Shown piece after piece: positions 1 through 12,740 of a stretch of DNA of 64,000 bases. The stretch is from Cymbidium sinense. Taxonomy: Eukaryota; Streptophyta; Magnoliopsida; Asparagales; Orchidaceae. Numbering within the stretch: position 1 is the first letter of the stretch; every line of letters starts with the position of its first letter. The position numbers and the translations under genes are program-made. The notes below the pieces were generated by a model, which searched no databases, had not been told where the DNA came from, and worked only from the letters and a program-made list of their open reading frames with translations. Location of the stretch: NCBI GenBank assembly GCA_021442155.1, contig CM038229.1:70080443-70144442 (forward strand), written 5' to 3'.

Positions 1-2022
1 GTAGCATAAATTAAATCCAAGTTTAAGATATCATTTTAAAATCATTTCAAGAATCATTTTAAGAAAAATAATAAATAAAAGTATTAAATTTAGGTGAACC
101 TATAAATGAAATGGAAACATTTGAAACTTATGAATGAAATGTATGTAGTAAAAGTATGATTAATTGTATTAATAGATTGAGAGCTAAATTTTACCTTTCT
201 TTAAGTATAATATAAATTAAACTTAATTATTTAAATTTTATATGCTACATGCAAAATATGACTTAAGTATTAACTTGATATTTAATAAATATACATAATT
301 TAATAAATAAATTAACTAAATATGATTATTATTATTATTAATTATTATTAATTTAACTTGATTTAGAAAATAGACAATGAATATTGATGAAGGTGGCGAT
401 TAATAAAATCTATACATAAGTATCATGTAAGAAATAAATAAAATAAAATACATTGCTTTCTAATATTGATCCAATTAATATTTCTATAGAATTTCAATTA
501 AGGAAAGAAGCGTTAAAGAAAGGAAATTCAAGAGTAAACCAAGTTAAAGTGGGTAATTATTATGTTCTTACATTTATGGTAAAAATGTCTTTACTTTCTT
601 GTGATGAAATGCATGTTTATATGATTATGACTTTTTTTTTTGCATGAGTTGTGATTTATTTTCTGTTTCATAAACGTAATGTTTCAGTATCTTCATGTTG
701 GATAATCACCTGAATGTTAGATCATATTATCACTTCATCATTTTATAAAGTTAACTGATTTACTGTTAGTTATGAATTAATATGCATAGATGTATAACCG
801 TATGCTATGAATATGTATGTTGAAAGTGGAGTTCACCCCCTTATAATATTAAGGGGCCTTGATACCCATGCACTGATAAAAAAAAAATTGGGCAAATGGT
901 AATTTACTTGTCCTTTGGATGAGTATTGATAAATATTTTATTTTGGTAAAGGTTTAGACGGTGACTCCTAAGGCGGATGATAAATGTAAAAGTAAAAGTT
1001 CACATGAAATGTTTATGTATACTACCCATATGTTTAATTGTTTGAGCAAATTTTTTTTATGTACATATGATAACAAAAATTTGCATGCATCCTAGTTCTA
1101 CCTTCTTGTTTACTATAGTGTAACAGCATAATTGACCCACTAAATTTTATTCAATTGCTAGTTGTTTAATTTTTTTCAGGTAACCATCCTAACTAAATAG
1201 CGGAGAGAATGGAGAGTTATGTTTATTGTCGTAGAGAGACTTCAGGAGATAGGTAATTATGTCAGTTATGTTGAATTATGTTTAAATTGTATGTCATATG
1301 AACTTTGTTAGGATATATATGTATGGACAAATTGTTAAATCATTTGTGGATTGTAGTGACTCTTGTATGATTGGAGATTTTAATTAAGATTCGAAGTGAA
1401 ATATAAGTTTTTCTTTTATCTGTCCGACCGTCTGTTCCCGCCTTGGTATTTCAAGCTCCCAGGCCGGATCGTGACAATAAAAAAATTTAGGTTATTGTGA
1501 AGCTTAATTTTTTATTTTGTTATATGAGATATTTTAATTTCTATTTTATATAAAAGTATAATATTTTTTATTTTGTTGTGCCCCTTCTGAGAAAAAATTC
1601 TGGATCCGCCCCTACCTAAAAGAATAAACTGTAGTTGCAAGAATTAGATTTTTGAAGGGAACAAGCAAGCCGAAGTTCCTTGAATTAGTTGTTCAGGAAT
1701 TTTTGCCACCATTAGATCTAATAACTGTTTCTTTGTATGCATATTGCTATTAAAAGAGTTGATGATGTTAATGGTGATCATATTACTCAATAAATGAAAT
1801 GTTGTGAGCATAAGCAATGAACTCTTCTTAATGGGTAAAGGGGATGAGGGTTTTTTGTTTTGAATGGATTAAAAAGCTTTCTATCTCTATTAGATATATT
1901 AGAAAATGTTCACAATGTTTTATCTATTTTCCCTAGTCATTTGTATACCGGCAATAGATCCAAGCAGTAGAGAGGATGAAGGTTGCTCATTGGGTGGGGA
2001 GCGGGTGAACCGAGAAGAGAGA
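1..2022. other. AT-rich non-coding DNA, possible LTR remnant
   Basis: No supported gene. The stretch up to about 1478 ends in GGATCGTGACA, which resembles the 3' end of a plant Ty3/gypsy LTR, but no matching start, primer site or partner LTR is visible. The phrase CTGGATCCGCCCC at about 1600 recurs in plant transposon-derived DNA as I recall. The short open frames at 453-647 and 1906-2145 have low-complexity composition and no recognisable motif. Confidence 0.3.
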
Positions 2023-2399
2023 AAACCTTTAGGTGCTTCTGTTGCGCAAACAAATCTAAACAATGAACTTACGGTGACAAGTGGCATGGTATTTTTGTTG
2101 TATTTAAATGTTTTAAGTGTTAAGAAAAGTAAATATAAAGTTTAGGGTGTTAGATATGTAAATTAGAATATTTTGAGTGTTATGTATGTAAATCCCTCTA
2201 AAATAAATATAAACCTTTAGGTTCTGTCATATGAGAAACAAATTGCGCAACCAAATCTAAACAACAGGTTTACAGTGGCAAGTGGCATGGTATTTTGGTT
2301 GTATTTTAAGTATTAGATGAGTAATAAAGTTTAGGGTGTTTGATATATAAAATTAGAATTATTTTGAGGTTATGTACATAAATCCCCTAAATTAAATGA
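2023..2399. repeat. Tandem duplication of ~188 bp
   Basis: Two adjacent diverged copies (2023-2210 and 2211-2399). Both open with AAACCTTTAGGT, share GCGCAA..CAAATCTAAACAA, then CAAGTGGCATGGTATTTT and TTTAGGGTGT, and close near AAATCCC(C)T. The open frame at 1906-2145 runs through copy 1 but is not kept in copy 2, so the duplication does not look coding. Confidence 0.75.
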
Positions 2400-3260
2400 A
2401 AAGAGGAAAAATCAAAGAGCATTAAGGAAGGTCGTAAGTTATTTTTAACCTTCGTCTTTCCCCCTAACCCTTTCATGCACTTCATATTTCCTATATCTCA
2501 TAAATCTGTTGGATCGTCAGATTTACTAAATCCAGGATTTAAGATAAAATGGAGAAGACACATGATTTAAGATTATGTGGGATTTAAAGTTGTCATTTTT
2601 GCCATGTGGCAGGATTAAGTTTAAATCCTGTTCAAATCCTGCTACCAGACATCACCACAATTGTGAAGAGCATGCCACTTTGTCGGATTAATTAACATAG
2701 GAGACCAAAAACATAACCATTTTGAATTAAACAGTTCTGTTCATCAACCTGACAGTTTGCCGCTTATTATATCAAACTATAAAAGTAGATCCAAAACATA
2801 AACATCATTGAAGCATATGCTCCATAATACCGTTTGGATAACACAGGTATCTGAAATGCAATGAGTTGTCTAGTCAAAACATCAACTAAAGATGTAGTCT
2901 TCCGCATGGCATTTAGTTTAATTAGAATAACAAAGTAAAAAAAAACTTTCCAATAAAAGCCTCTTTTTGTCTTCAAGAACAAAGGCTTCAAATCTATTGC
3001 AGCTCCATATAATATAAGCTTGAGGGAGAAGAAAATAAAGTAAATAAAAACTTATGCACATAACAAGAGAATGATAAAATTGAAATGGATTTATCTAGAT
3101 TCAAGTTATAGGTCCACGGAATGAAAAAATTCAAGCCCACAAATCTCGATAGATCACCTGGACGCTAAAATGCTACCTTATATTAGGGAAGCTTAAGGTG
3201 CTTTCTGATATCACTAAATATATAATGACTATAATGGTACTACTGCAATGTGTAAATGAC
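2400..3260. other. AT-rich DNA, nothing certain
   Basis: A 10-bp inverted repeat CAGGATTTAA (2533-2542) and TTAAATCCTG (2621-2630) could mark a ~100-bp MITE remnant. Further methyltransferase exons would be expected here on the minus strand, downstream of the exon at 3261-3379, but I found no matching segment in any minus frame. The minus-strand open frame at 2767-2991 has no recognisable motif. Confidence 0.3.
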
Positions 3261-3379
3261 CTGAATATTTATGTTGCTGCTGGCATGGTTTCAGAATATT
3301 CCTTCAATCCACTCGCTATCGTGAGATCAAAGTAAGTTTCATTGTGGGGATATTACTTCTTGCATATATAACATTCAAC
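3261..3379 (-). pseudogene. Methyltransferase-like exon 3 with two stops
   Basis: Acceptor ..GCAG before GTTGAATG at 3379 and donor AG/GTCATT at 3261. The reading contains CxxCKK, then NETYFDLTIASG, KEYSETMPAAT and IFR, which matches the second half of the zinc-like block and the following conserved segment of At1g78140-like proteins. Two codons are TAA: one just after CKK, and one where the family has Glu before IFR (GAA to TAA). The rest of the frame is well kept, so decay seems recent. Confidence 0.65.
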
Positions 3380-3528
3380 CTGCAACCAATGGAGACCACG
3401 TAAGATAAATGAAACAATGTGGCATCTGAGACCATGCAAAATTATATTATAAGAACAAGATGTATAAAAATTAGAGAACGCCAAAGAGTTTACAGTAACT
3501 CCACTTAAGCACAAACTTGATCACTTAC

Positions 3529-3646
3529 AAAGTCAATTGTGGGTCGCTTCTATTGATAAACGGCTTGTAACAAATTGGACATGCAAGATTGTATAATAGA
3601 GTGTCACAATATTCAGAGCTCTTCCTGTTTTTTCCATGGTAGATTT
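3529..3646 (-). CDS. Methyltransferase-like exon 2 (CPxC block)
   Basis: A 118-nt minus-strand exon with canonical borders: acceptor CTGATTTCAG/AAATCT at 3646 and donor ACTTT/GTAAGT at 3529. The open frame reads through with LACPICYKPF in the middle, the first half of the Cys block seen in At1g78140-like plastid methyltransferases. It continues naturally into exon 3 after a 149-nt intron (3380-3528). No stop codon lies within the exon. Confidence 0.6.
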
Positions 3647-6180
3647 CTGAAATCAGATTAACAATGAAAACAGTTGTATAAGTCAATAAGATGAAATCAC
3701 TAAAAGTTGAACGGATAGAATAGTTTAGGCTTTTAAAGTAAAAAGAGATTGTGCCATAAATGTGATCTAACACTTATTTAAAGTTGAAGACATAAAATCT
3801 ATGTCACACCTCAGATCTAAAAGGTGGTACAATCCAACAACATTGACAAGATAAAGAGATTTAATCTCAACTTGCAAGACAAGCCTCAAGAGTCAAAATC
3901 AAGTAAAACAGTCTGGTTATTCAAGAGAAAAAAAAAAGCCCATATAAAATATGTAAGAGAGCATATATATGCAAAATAAACACATCAATAGAGCCTTTAA
4001 CAAACTTTCAGAAAGAAAAACTGAAGTATCAACTAATATAAAGAAAATGAATCAACTAAATCTATAATAACCCAAAATAACACAAGTCTAAACAAAGAAT
4101 TATAATTAACACGTAAAACAAATCACAAAAATAAATGCAATAAAAGGATTTGCTCTATAATGATAGACCATCATTTATAAGATCTAATAAGAGAAAAGTT
4201 AACTACAAATGAATGTCACGCAAACTCAATACATAACTTCTATTTATGAAAGCATAAATGGCAAGGCACATGCCATATAAATATGAAAATAAAAGAAGCG
4301 TGATTTAAAATGTAATATTATAACCAATGTCATCATAGCATTAGATATGGATAATACCACATGGCATTAATGATAAAAAATATTAATTGTTTTGCAATGA
4401 TTTTCAGTATAATAGTGTTTACAATCCTTGAAATGAAAAGAACAATAATAAATGTGTTTATATGTTAACGCATTCCTATGCAATTACATCATGCATATAA
4501 AAACAATTGACTCATCAGCATTTATCAGAATAACTTTTATATAGTTTGTCTATCAAGATATTCTAAGCAATAAAAAAATTTCACCTACCTAGTGAAGTAT
4601 AGTGATCACTAAGAGAGTTCCATGGAGTTGTAAGTTAGCCAATCATATCAATAAAAGCTCATTAACAATATTTACATCCATCGCATATAAAACATACACA
4701 TTATAGAAAAGTCCCAAGCAAGTGTTATAACAAATCTTTTAGTAGCAATATGAACAAATTTATTTTATATCAATATAATATGATTCAAATATTGAGAAAT
4801 AAGTTACGCCATCATATAAAACATCTCAAGAGATTCAAATTTATGCATCAATTAACATGATAAAGATAATATGCATATCATATAGCATTTCAAAAATAAA
4901 AATTAACACTTCTACGAAAATGTAATGCAAACTCAATATGGAAGACTTGACTAAATGTATATAACATGACTACCAATTTGCTAAATATTCAAATAATCTA
5001 CTAAAGAATCAAGAATAATGCACCTCACAAAGAAGAGTACATTTATCTTCTAATAACTAAAAGGCAAACATTAAAACAATTAAACTAATGTTGACCCACA
5101 AAATAGCACTAGAAGAGTAACATGTTAGAAATCCTAAACAAAAATTCTAGGTTAAACATTTTTGAGTATGAAACCCAAATCAAGCTAATCTCAAAAATCA
5201 TTTAAGTTTTTATAAAAATACATAATTTAGTCAAAGTTTTGATTTAATGCATCTATATAAAAATCTAAACTAACTTAACCCTAATAACTAGAAAATAACA
5301 CTATAATTAATCTTATATAAATCACTCTCTAGAAATTAAAGAATTATTCTTCTCTTACCAACGCAAGCAAAGAAAGTATATGAAAAATAATCTCATTAGT
5401 GACTATGGCTCAACAATGATGAAAAGTAGGTGATGTTCTTGTGATGGGAAGAAAAAGAAGACAAAGATGCTTGAGTGAGGGTACCTAGGAAAAACAATAA
5501 GGATGGTTGAGGGGATGACGTCAAGCAACTCCTACAAATTGAAAGGAAGATGAAGACAAAGGAGATAGTGGCTATGATGGTCCTCAAATGGGAAAAAATA
5601 TGACACTTACAATATAATACACACTCTCTTGGGTGATTTGTCATAAAATAGTACCATTAAATTATAGTCATGGAAAAGCCCATAGGTTCCATAATGGCCT
5701 ATATTCCTTGAGACAATCACGAGAGTTTGAATTTCAAGAATGAATTTTCTTAGTTTAAGGGCTTTCTTCATGCAAATGTAAAGTAAAATATCTTGAGTAA
5801 TTCATAATTGAGCATTAATTATAAATCCATTTGCTTGCATTAATAGTGGCTTGAATCCCTTCTTTAATCACAATAGCTATGAATTTATTGCTAACGTGTT
5901 CATTAAAGTATTTAAGTCTTGATGTCTCCATCCTTTTAAACATGAATGATTGGACTTGAAATTAAGACTTTTGATCCTAATCTATAAGCAAGACAGCCAT
6001 TTTAAGAGCGTGCATGTGTATTGAATGGAGTTTTAAAAAAAGAGTTTGTGCATTTTCAGAATAATTGCATGTGTATTGAAGGCCATTTTAAGGATGCCCA
6101 TTTTTTTAGGCAAGAAAATTTGAATTCTAGGTCTTATGTTCAAGCATTTAGTGTGTTAGCCAAAGCATATGGGGTATTTA
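3647..6180. other. Intron-like AT-rich DNA
   Basis: Very AT-rich DNA with no convincing coding signal. It lies between methyltransferase exon 2 and exon 1 and would be part of the first intron. The minus-strand open frame at 5396-5644 is Ser/Phe/Leu-rich low complexity and I do not accept it as a gene. A short exon correcting the splice phase could be hidden here but I did not find it. Confidence 0.4.
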
Positions 6181-6445
6181 ATTTTGATGATGTGCATGTC
6201 TTTTGATGTACTTACATGATGTGCTTACACACTTTTCAATGCATTTACATAATGGGCTTGCACAAAATTTGATCCATCTGCATGATGTACTTCCATAATA
6301 CACTTGCACACTTTTCAAGATGTTTATATGATGCATTTGTATATTTTCAAATGCACTTATATGATACATTTGCATGAATTTTGTTGCACTTCTGTTATGG
6401 ATTTACACAATTTTCAGTGTATTTATATGATATGCCCGTACTATT
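6181..6445. repeat. Degenerate ~35-bp tandem repeat
   Basis: Seven or more loose copies of a unit like TTCAATGCATTTACATGATG followed by GCTTGCACAC, with variants such as ATGATGTGCTTACACACTT and ATGATGCATTTGTATATTT. The minus-strand open frame at 6178-6375, with its repeating MHHIN/KCIE-like pattern, is only a by-product of this repeat. Confidence 0.6.
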
Positions 6446-7391
6446 TCAAAATTATTGTATGAGTTAAAACATTGCCTTGTGACGCATATAGAGGACTTAA
6501 ATTTTTTACTTAATTTGATTGTTTGTGCATAAGTTTTGTTATGAAATATTCGTAAATATTTTATTTAGAATTTTGATACTCACATTCTATCCACTTGTAT
6601 GCATGCATTATAAGTACAATTGTGATTACTTGTAATTTAGATTATCATTGTACACTCAAAATACTACATCTTGTTGTTTGCATTTAATCCTCACCAATGT
6701 TTAAACAAACCCATAATAGCACATTTAAATAAAGTCTCTCACTTAGTCATTTTCAGTTACTATAATTCATAGTTCCAATTATTCTTCAAATTAGTGGGAG
6801 GTCCATCATACTCAACTTTGAGTCCTTGTTTGAGTTCAATCTGGCCCTTTTTGAAGCAATTTCTATCGCATCTAAATATTCATTATTGTCTTCATTGTGT
6901 GGACTGCACTTTTCATTTTTTTTTCTTGCATTACTATCAAGACTTGTTTTAATTTATCTTTCAATCAACAAATCAAAAGCCTTCTGTTGGTGGCCCTTCC
7001 TAAATCCCCTCCATGCCAACTTAGATCCATCTTTCTCATCCATGCTCAAACTCTTGCCATCATCAAAGATCTCCCCTCACCAAATCTCGCATCTCCAAGT
7101 CCAATCTGCCATCTCCCAACCCTCTACATCAGCCTCCTTTTCTTAGGAATTGCAAGCATCCTCAAATTGCTTGGATTTATTCTCCAAGCCTTCTTTCTTT
7201 GTTCATTATTTCTTCTCCCTCACTAATGCCTCAAATCCTCCTCCGACGCCCCACCCAAAGCCAAATCCATCATTCACATATGCCGTTATCCAAATCATTC
7301 AACCACTTCAGCTAACAATAATTTCATGACCACCGCACACAATATTGCCTCAACCTTTAGGGCTCGATTGGTTTTGAAGGGGTGGGAACTG
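6446..7391. other. Intron-like DNA, no gene seen
   Basis: Two overlapping plus-strand open frames (6826-7146 and 6897-7226) lie in CT-rich sequence and encode Ser/Phe/Leu-rich low-complexity peptides with no known motif. I see nothing else that I can name. Confidence 0.3.
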
Positions 7392-7639
7392 ATAGGGGCT
7401 TGTAAATAAGTTATATGGGTTAGTAGTTAATAATTGGAATAGATAGTTTGAATTGTATGGGTGTTTAAAAAGTAGTTAAAGAGCCTCGAGGAGTGCCTGT
7501 AATTCTATAAATACTTTCCTTTAGGGAATATTAGGGCATCATTCATTCAATCAATAAAATAAAGTCTCCTCTTTTGTTTCTGGTTCATTCTTCTCCCTCC
7601 TCTAAATTTCTGGAGTTACTAGCATCCTTGAATTTATCA
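7392..7639 (+). mobile_element. Short LTR-like element
   Basis: A 248-bp unit starting TGATA and ending TATCA, i.e. a 5-bp terminal inverted repeat of the TG..CA type. Inside are a TATA box TATAAATA (7506-7513) and an AATAAA signal (about 7553), in the order expected for a small plant LTR. No standard tRNA-Met primer site follows, and no clear target-site duplication is visible (GGAAC before, GTTAT after). It would lie in intron 1 of the methyltransferase-like gene. A chance TG..CA unit cannot be excluded. Confidence 0.4.
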
Positions 7640-8323
7640 GTTATCCCTGGTCTCGCAATGAATTAATGCCAGTTTTCTACTCCAAAAACAGAATTGTCTG
7701 CTTTGTTCAGTCGATAAGGCCGTTTTATCTGCATTCATCCCATCATTATGAAGCATGGCCCACTGGAATTTTCGTATGCATCCAACCCATTTCATCATGA
7801 ACCAGAAATCAACATTGGATCAGTACTACTTCAAGGAAATGTTTGCCTGACAATTGTAGCACTTCCAAAATTAGAACTTTAATCCAATTCTGTGATGCAG
7901 GATCTCTACCTAGCTGTGGCATTCGCAAGCTTAACAAATTCACCTCCAACCTCTCAATTCCTTTAAATGCCACAAAAGCTTTCTGGACAGGACAGGTCCC
8001 ATCACATGCCTCCTTAACATCTAACATTGAACAGTCTCCACACTACCTTCACCAGAGCATAGCATTAAAAACAAGGAGCCCTAACTATAGAGCTTCCCTA
8101 AATAATCAACCCAATAACATCAATCTTCATGCTATCATCGCCATTCACCGTATTCCAGCTATTATATGCGCATCATCAACATCAATTAATTCCAAAATTA
8201 AACAAAAAGACAACCTTCACGGATTCCAGAATCGACTCACCTCATTAAAGAATCCATAGAAGGTTTGTCATTTATTGCAGGTAGGTACAAAAAAAATGAA
8301 AGCGGCTGTCAACTGGCACTTAC
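7640..8323. other. Unassigned segment with opposing open frames
   Basis: Opposed open frames at 7843-8259 (plus) and 7809-8027 (minus) have more protein-like composition than the surroundings, but I recognise no family in either. It could be internal sequence of the LTR-like element at 7392-7639, or intron DNA next to exon 1. Confidence 0.25.
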
Positions 8324-8482
8324 TGGTTCCGTGACATCAACAGAGACGGATGCAGCGGCCGAAGTGGCAGCGAAAGAGCCAGACCGCTCGCCGTTGAACG
8401 CACGCTGCCTTCTGGAGAAGTCCTGACCTTTTGGCCAGCGAATGCGGGAAAGCATCCCGATGCTCCCAATTACCGCAGCCAT
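8324..8482 (-). CDS. Exon 1, transit-peptide-like N-terminus
   Basis: A 53-codon minus-strand open exon from ATG at 8482 to a strong donor CCA/GTAAGT at 8323. It begins MAAVIGSIGMLSRIRW and is rich in Ala, Ser and Arg with few acidic residues until DVTEP, typical of a chloroplast transit peptide. It lies in a local GC-rich island (about 8300-8620) in AT-rich surroundings, as often seen at plant gene 5' ends. Position and strand make it exon 1 of the methyltransferase-like gene whose CPxC exons lie at 3261-3646. The link is by inference: exon phase does not join directly to exon 2. Confidence 0.6.
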
Positions 8483-10292
8483 GACTTCTGTATGAATTGG
8501 AGCGTTGAATAGCCCCGCGGATTGCCGGTAGATTTAACTCCGTTTTGCGTGACGCAGGGTTATCAGCGAGATCAGCCTTAGGATTTAAAGCTCCTCGTGG
8601 AACGCCAACCCAATGTTCAGGATTGCCGTTTCTAAAGCAACTGGCCTGTTGTACTTCGCTGATTAATGCTGAAGGTAGTTGTAACTGATTATAAAAACTT
8701 TTTAAAAAAGCACTATTTTAAGAAATGTACCTTTCTCTAAACCTTGAGAATTTTAAACTTATTTTTTTAAAAAAAAGTGCATTCATCAATCTTTACTCTT
8801 TATTATTTATGATTTCAGACTTAGTAATATATCTTTCAAGTATTTGGCTTATTATAAAAAAGCTTAAAATGAGTGATTATCAACTCATTTTAGATAAGCA
8901 TAACATCCAAATTATTTGATGAAAATATATATAAATGAAAGATTTTAATTGAGTAATTTCTTCGTAAATAATCATCTATCCTTTTAGCTTAGAGCAACGA
9001 CTATTCTTAAAGATGCCCTTAAGATCATTGACAATCATATAAACAAATATTTATTCGATAATGATAATGAATGAAAGCTCCAATCTTCACATAGAACCTC
9101 GCTACTATGCCTAAGGAGAAAAGTGATCTTGATTGTACTTCTCTTTTTTAATTAAATCACATTTCTTGAGTTAAAATTATTTGAGAATTTTACTATGAGA
9201 ATTCTCTTGTTAGCAAAAAGTAGAGCAATTCTTTTTCATGCCTATGGAAACAATTCATCCAAGGCCTTTCTTTTTACTAGAAAGCTTGCTTTCCATTGTT
9301 TTTACAATCAGATCACATCTTAGTTTCAAGGTTGGCAATTGGAAATTTTTGTTTTATTTTCATTTTTGAATTTGGGATACATCAAAATGGAAGTTGTAGG
9401 GCTATGAAGCCTTCTCAAATTTTATCTAATATATGCTACCCCGACTTCATTCAATCATTATTGGTGTTATCTCAAACCTTCCCTTACTCTCTCTAGCTTA
9501 ATTAAATGTCATATTATTATTATTATTATTATTGGAGGGGGAGACACAATTCACTGGAAGGAATGGAAAGTCTTGCTTCTTCTGATGCAAAGAATTTATT
9601 TTAGTTTTTTTTTTAGAGCTGAATATGAAATGGGCTAATTTTCTTTAGTTTTTTTTTTTATTTTTGTTTAAAGAAGACTATTGTGGAACTTCACCATCAT
9701 GAATTAAGCATCCCTTCTCTTTATGTCTGAAGCAAGGTTGTTAAGGATTGTAATAATCACATCTTTATTAAATATTTTTTATGTAACTTATAAGTAACAT
9801 CTTGCCAAATTGGAAATTCTTCTTTATGCCTCTGTAAATTAGGTTCTTCAACATAAGAACTCTCATCATCATAAAAAAATGGTGCATAAATTTTATCGCA
9901 TCTCTATGGGACTTATCATGGCTATCATTTGAGAAAATATGAACAATAAAATACATAGCATCACCCTTATTGACACTTGGCGCACTTAGTTTTAATTTTA
10001 GTAATATATATGATAAATAAAACAACTGTAAATAAAAATACTCTGACAAATGAGATGATGAAATTGATGTTTTCATTCAATGCTAGATAGTCATATGTAT
10101 CACATACTTTCTTTGTGTTGATTCTACGATGGTCACTATCCTTGCATATTAATTGACCTTGAGTTTTTATTATTTCATATTGACCTTACTAGTTTGATTG
10201 AGGTTGATTTATTTTATTAATTACTATCATTATATGCATTTATTTTCCTTATTGCTTAAGTTTAACACTATTATAAGTAGGTTGAATGAAAT

Positions 10293-10294
<2 letters not shown>
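8483..10294. other. Upstream DNA of exon 1, otherwise unassigned
   Basis: The first ~140 bases remain GC-rich and probably hold the 5' UTR and promoter of the minus-strand exon at 8324-8482. I could not identify a TATA box with confidence. The rest is AT-rich. Open frames at 8725-8919, 9296-9496 and 9768-10076 have no recognisable motif. Confidence 0.3.

Positions 10295-10351
<57 letters not shown>
10295..10351. repeat. (AT)n microsatellite
   Basis: About 28 uninterrupted AT dinucleotides. The open frame at 10198-10386 with its Tyr-Ile run is produced by this repeat. Confidence 0.95.
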
Positions 10352-10354
<3 letters not shown>

Positions 10355-10978
10355 TTTGGTGTTTGGTGGGAGGGGTGGTTCTATAATTTCTCATTATTTT
10401 TTTTAGGCTATTGTAATAATTTTAATTTTGCTAGATTTGGGTTATGATGAAACATGCTTAACCTTAAGATAGTTATCAGCTTATAAGTTCTATTCTCAAG
10501 TTATTATTGGATGGACTATGTGTACCATTAAATATATTATGAATATAACCTCACCATTTCTCTTTCTTTATAAAAGTCTACAATTTTGAGAGTTTAGGAT
10601 CTTCTTTTCTTGAACTATCTTTATATTATTACATTTTGAAGGATGGTTTGCTACTCTTTTTATTTTTTTCACCTTTGTATTTGCCTTTTTTTAAAATAGA
10701 ATTGGACTTCACCTTCTCTCCCCCCAACCAAAAAAAAAACTTTTGAAAAGCTTTAAAAGGTTATTTAATTGTAGGAATTATAAGTATAATATAAATAAAT
10801 TATTTTTGTGTCTAATAAAAATAAATCATATACAAAGCATTTGTAGAATGGATTTAAAATAACTTATAATTTTTTTATTTTTAACAAACTTAGAATTTAC
10901 CCAAACCTAATAAAATTTAGATAAAAAAGCATAACCCCCGATGTCTTCTTCCTCACTCAAGATATCCACCTATGATAG
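10352..10978. other. AT-rich DNA flanking LTR1
   Basis: No gene seen. The last bases before the LTR start are ATGATAG; the matching duplication on the far side cannot be tested because the downstream LTR is truncated. Confidence 0.4.
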
Positions 10979-12740
10979 TGTTGACCTCACTTTTGGAGTG
11001 AGCTTTGAACTTCCTCATCATAGATCTAGGACTCTTATAGACACTAAGAGTTCATTAGTCTTAAGACACTTCTAGTGATTAAGAGACTTAGAAAAGTTAG
11101 TCATAGAGATAGGTTGTGCCTTAGGGATTTAGGAGAGACTTGCCTACCCTATAGCCCAAACCCAATCCTTGCTTCCTTCTTTCAAACCAAACCTCAAATT
11201 CAAATTCAAATTCCAAAATCAAATTCAACTATCCAATGATTGAAATCCATCACCAAATTCAAATTCCAAATACCTTCCTAGGCCCTTTGATTTTATCTTA
11301 TTGACTTAGCCTTAATAAAATCCAAATCAACCCCTATTCCAATTGATTTTCTCAATTATCAAATTCAATCTTAAATAGAATTTTAAATCATAAATCAATT
11401 CCAAATTTTAAAATATTGAAATCCATGATCAACTCCAAATTCCAAATCAAGACCCTTCTTAAGCCATATGGACCTACCTCCATAAACCTAACCAAAACTC
11501 CTTTAAACCAACTCAAACTTGGTTGATTTCTTTATAAATCAATCTCCTTCATTTATATTCATATATATAAATGAAATCCAAATTCAAATCTTTCAAATCA
11601 AATCAAAATAAATTAAACCAAATCAAAACCCAAGTTAGCCCTTTTAACTTACCTCTCTAAGCTTAATCAAATTTGCTTCCAAATCACTCCAAACTCAAGT
11701 GATTTTCTCATGACTCATTTATATCTTCATTTACATTCACAAATATAAATGAAATATAAATTGAAATGACCAAAACCAAACTCAAATCAAATCAAATTCT
11801 CAATTTTAGCCCTTTTAGCAAAACTTTTGAACTTGGCTAAACGAAACCCAAATCAACTCAAAACTCATGGATTTCTTCATGATTCAATCATTCCTTCAAT
11901 CATGGATCCAAATATAAAAATAAACCATCATTATCAAACCAAAACTAAGTCAACCCAAATCAAGCCCAAGTTAACCCTTATGATTTGGAATTATCATATG
12001 AACCAAAATCCATTTGGCTCCAAACCAATTACAATTGGATTTATATTTCAATCCTAAACTCATATGTGAGTTCAACCAAACTTGAATCAAGCCTTGATCA
12101 AGCCAATTGACCCATTTAGGCTCACTTGACCTAAAGTGACCTAAAGGCCTTTTTTAAGCCAAGTTCTAATCTAACCCAAATTGGATTGAATTAAGCTCAT
12201 CTAAATCTCAATCATGATCTGCAATTATCATGGGGTGATCAACCACCTTGAATTGGGTCAAACCAAATCAAACCTAGCCTTTGACAAAGTCAACACTTAG
12301 CCCAAATAAAATCCAAACTAGCCAAAATATACCATATGCAAAATTGATTGAAACCACTGACCAAAATCCATTCATAATCAATGATTGAACATGACCAAGT
12401 TATCAATTGAACCAAACCAAGCCTAATTGGCTACCTGACCTAAGTTGACTCAAATTGGCCTATAAAATCAAAATGAGTCAAATCATGATTTAATCCAAAT
12501 TGATTGCAACCAATAGCTCAAGTTCATTCCAAATCACTTATTAAACTTGACCAAAGCCATGATTGAGCCCAAGTTGAATAATTGGTCAACTTGATCCAAC
12601 CTAGCCCAAATGGACCAAAAATGTTAAATTGACCAAAATTTAAATTAATTCCAAATTAAATCAAGCCAATGTCTACAATCATTTTTAATCAACCAATTGC
12701 ACTTAACTCAACACCTAACCTAATATAATTTGGTCAAATT

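Larger units (their letters stand above)
3261..8482 (-). pseudogene. Plastid SAM-methyltransferase-like gene, partial and broken
   Basis: Three minus-strand exons fit the N-terminal part of the plant family typified by Arabidopsis At1g78140/At2g41040 (putative chloroplast SAM-dependent methyltransferases). In that family a transit peptide is followed by a small zinc-binding-like block with CPxC and CxxC motifs, then the methyltransferase fold. Here exon 1 (8324-8482), exon 2 (3529-3646) and exon 3 (3261-3379) occur in the right order. Exon 3 has two in-frame TAA codons. The splice phase of exon 1 (0) does not match that needed by exon 2, so a small exon is missing or unseen between them. No catalytic methyltransferase exons are found below 3261. 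I infer a pseudogene or a gene fragment with a ~4.7-kb first intron that carries an LTR-like insertion. Family assignment is from remembered motifs, not a search. Confidence 0.55.

Noticed and set aside
2533..2630. MITE candidate with CAGGATTTAA/TTAAATCCTG ends
   Set aside because: Only a 10-bp inverted repeat, no target-site duplication found; could be chance in AT-rich DNA.
6826..7226. Two overlapping 106- and 109-codon frames
   Set aside because: CT-rich low complexity, mutually exclusive, no motif or splice support.
7809..8259. Opposed frames of 72 and 138 codons
   Set aside because: Composition is fairly protein-like but I recognise no domain in either, and both cannot be real; left unassigned.
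10198..10386. Open frame with a Tyr-Ile run
   Set aside because: Produced by the (AT)n microsatellite at 10295-10351.
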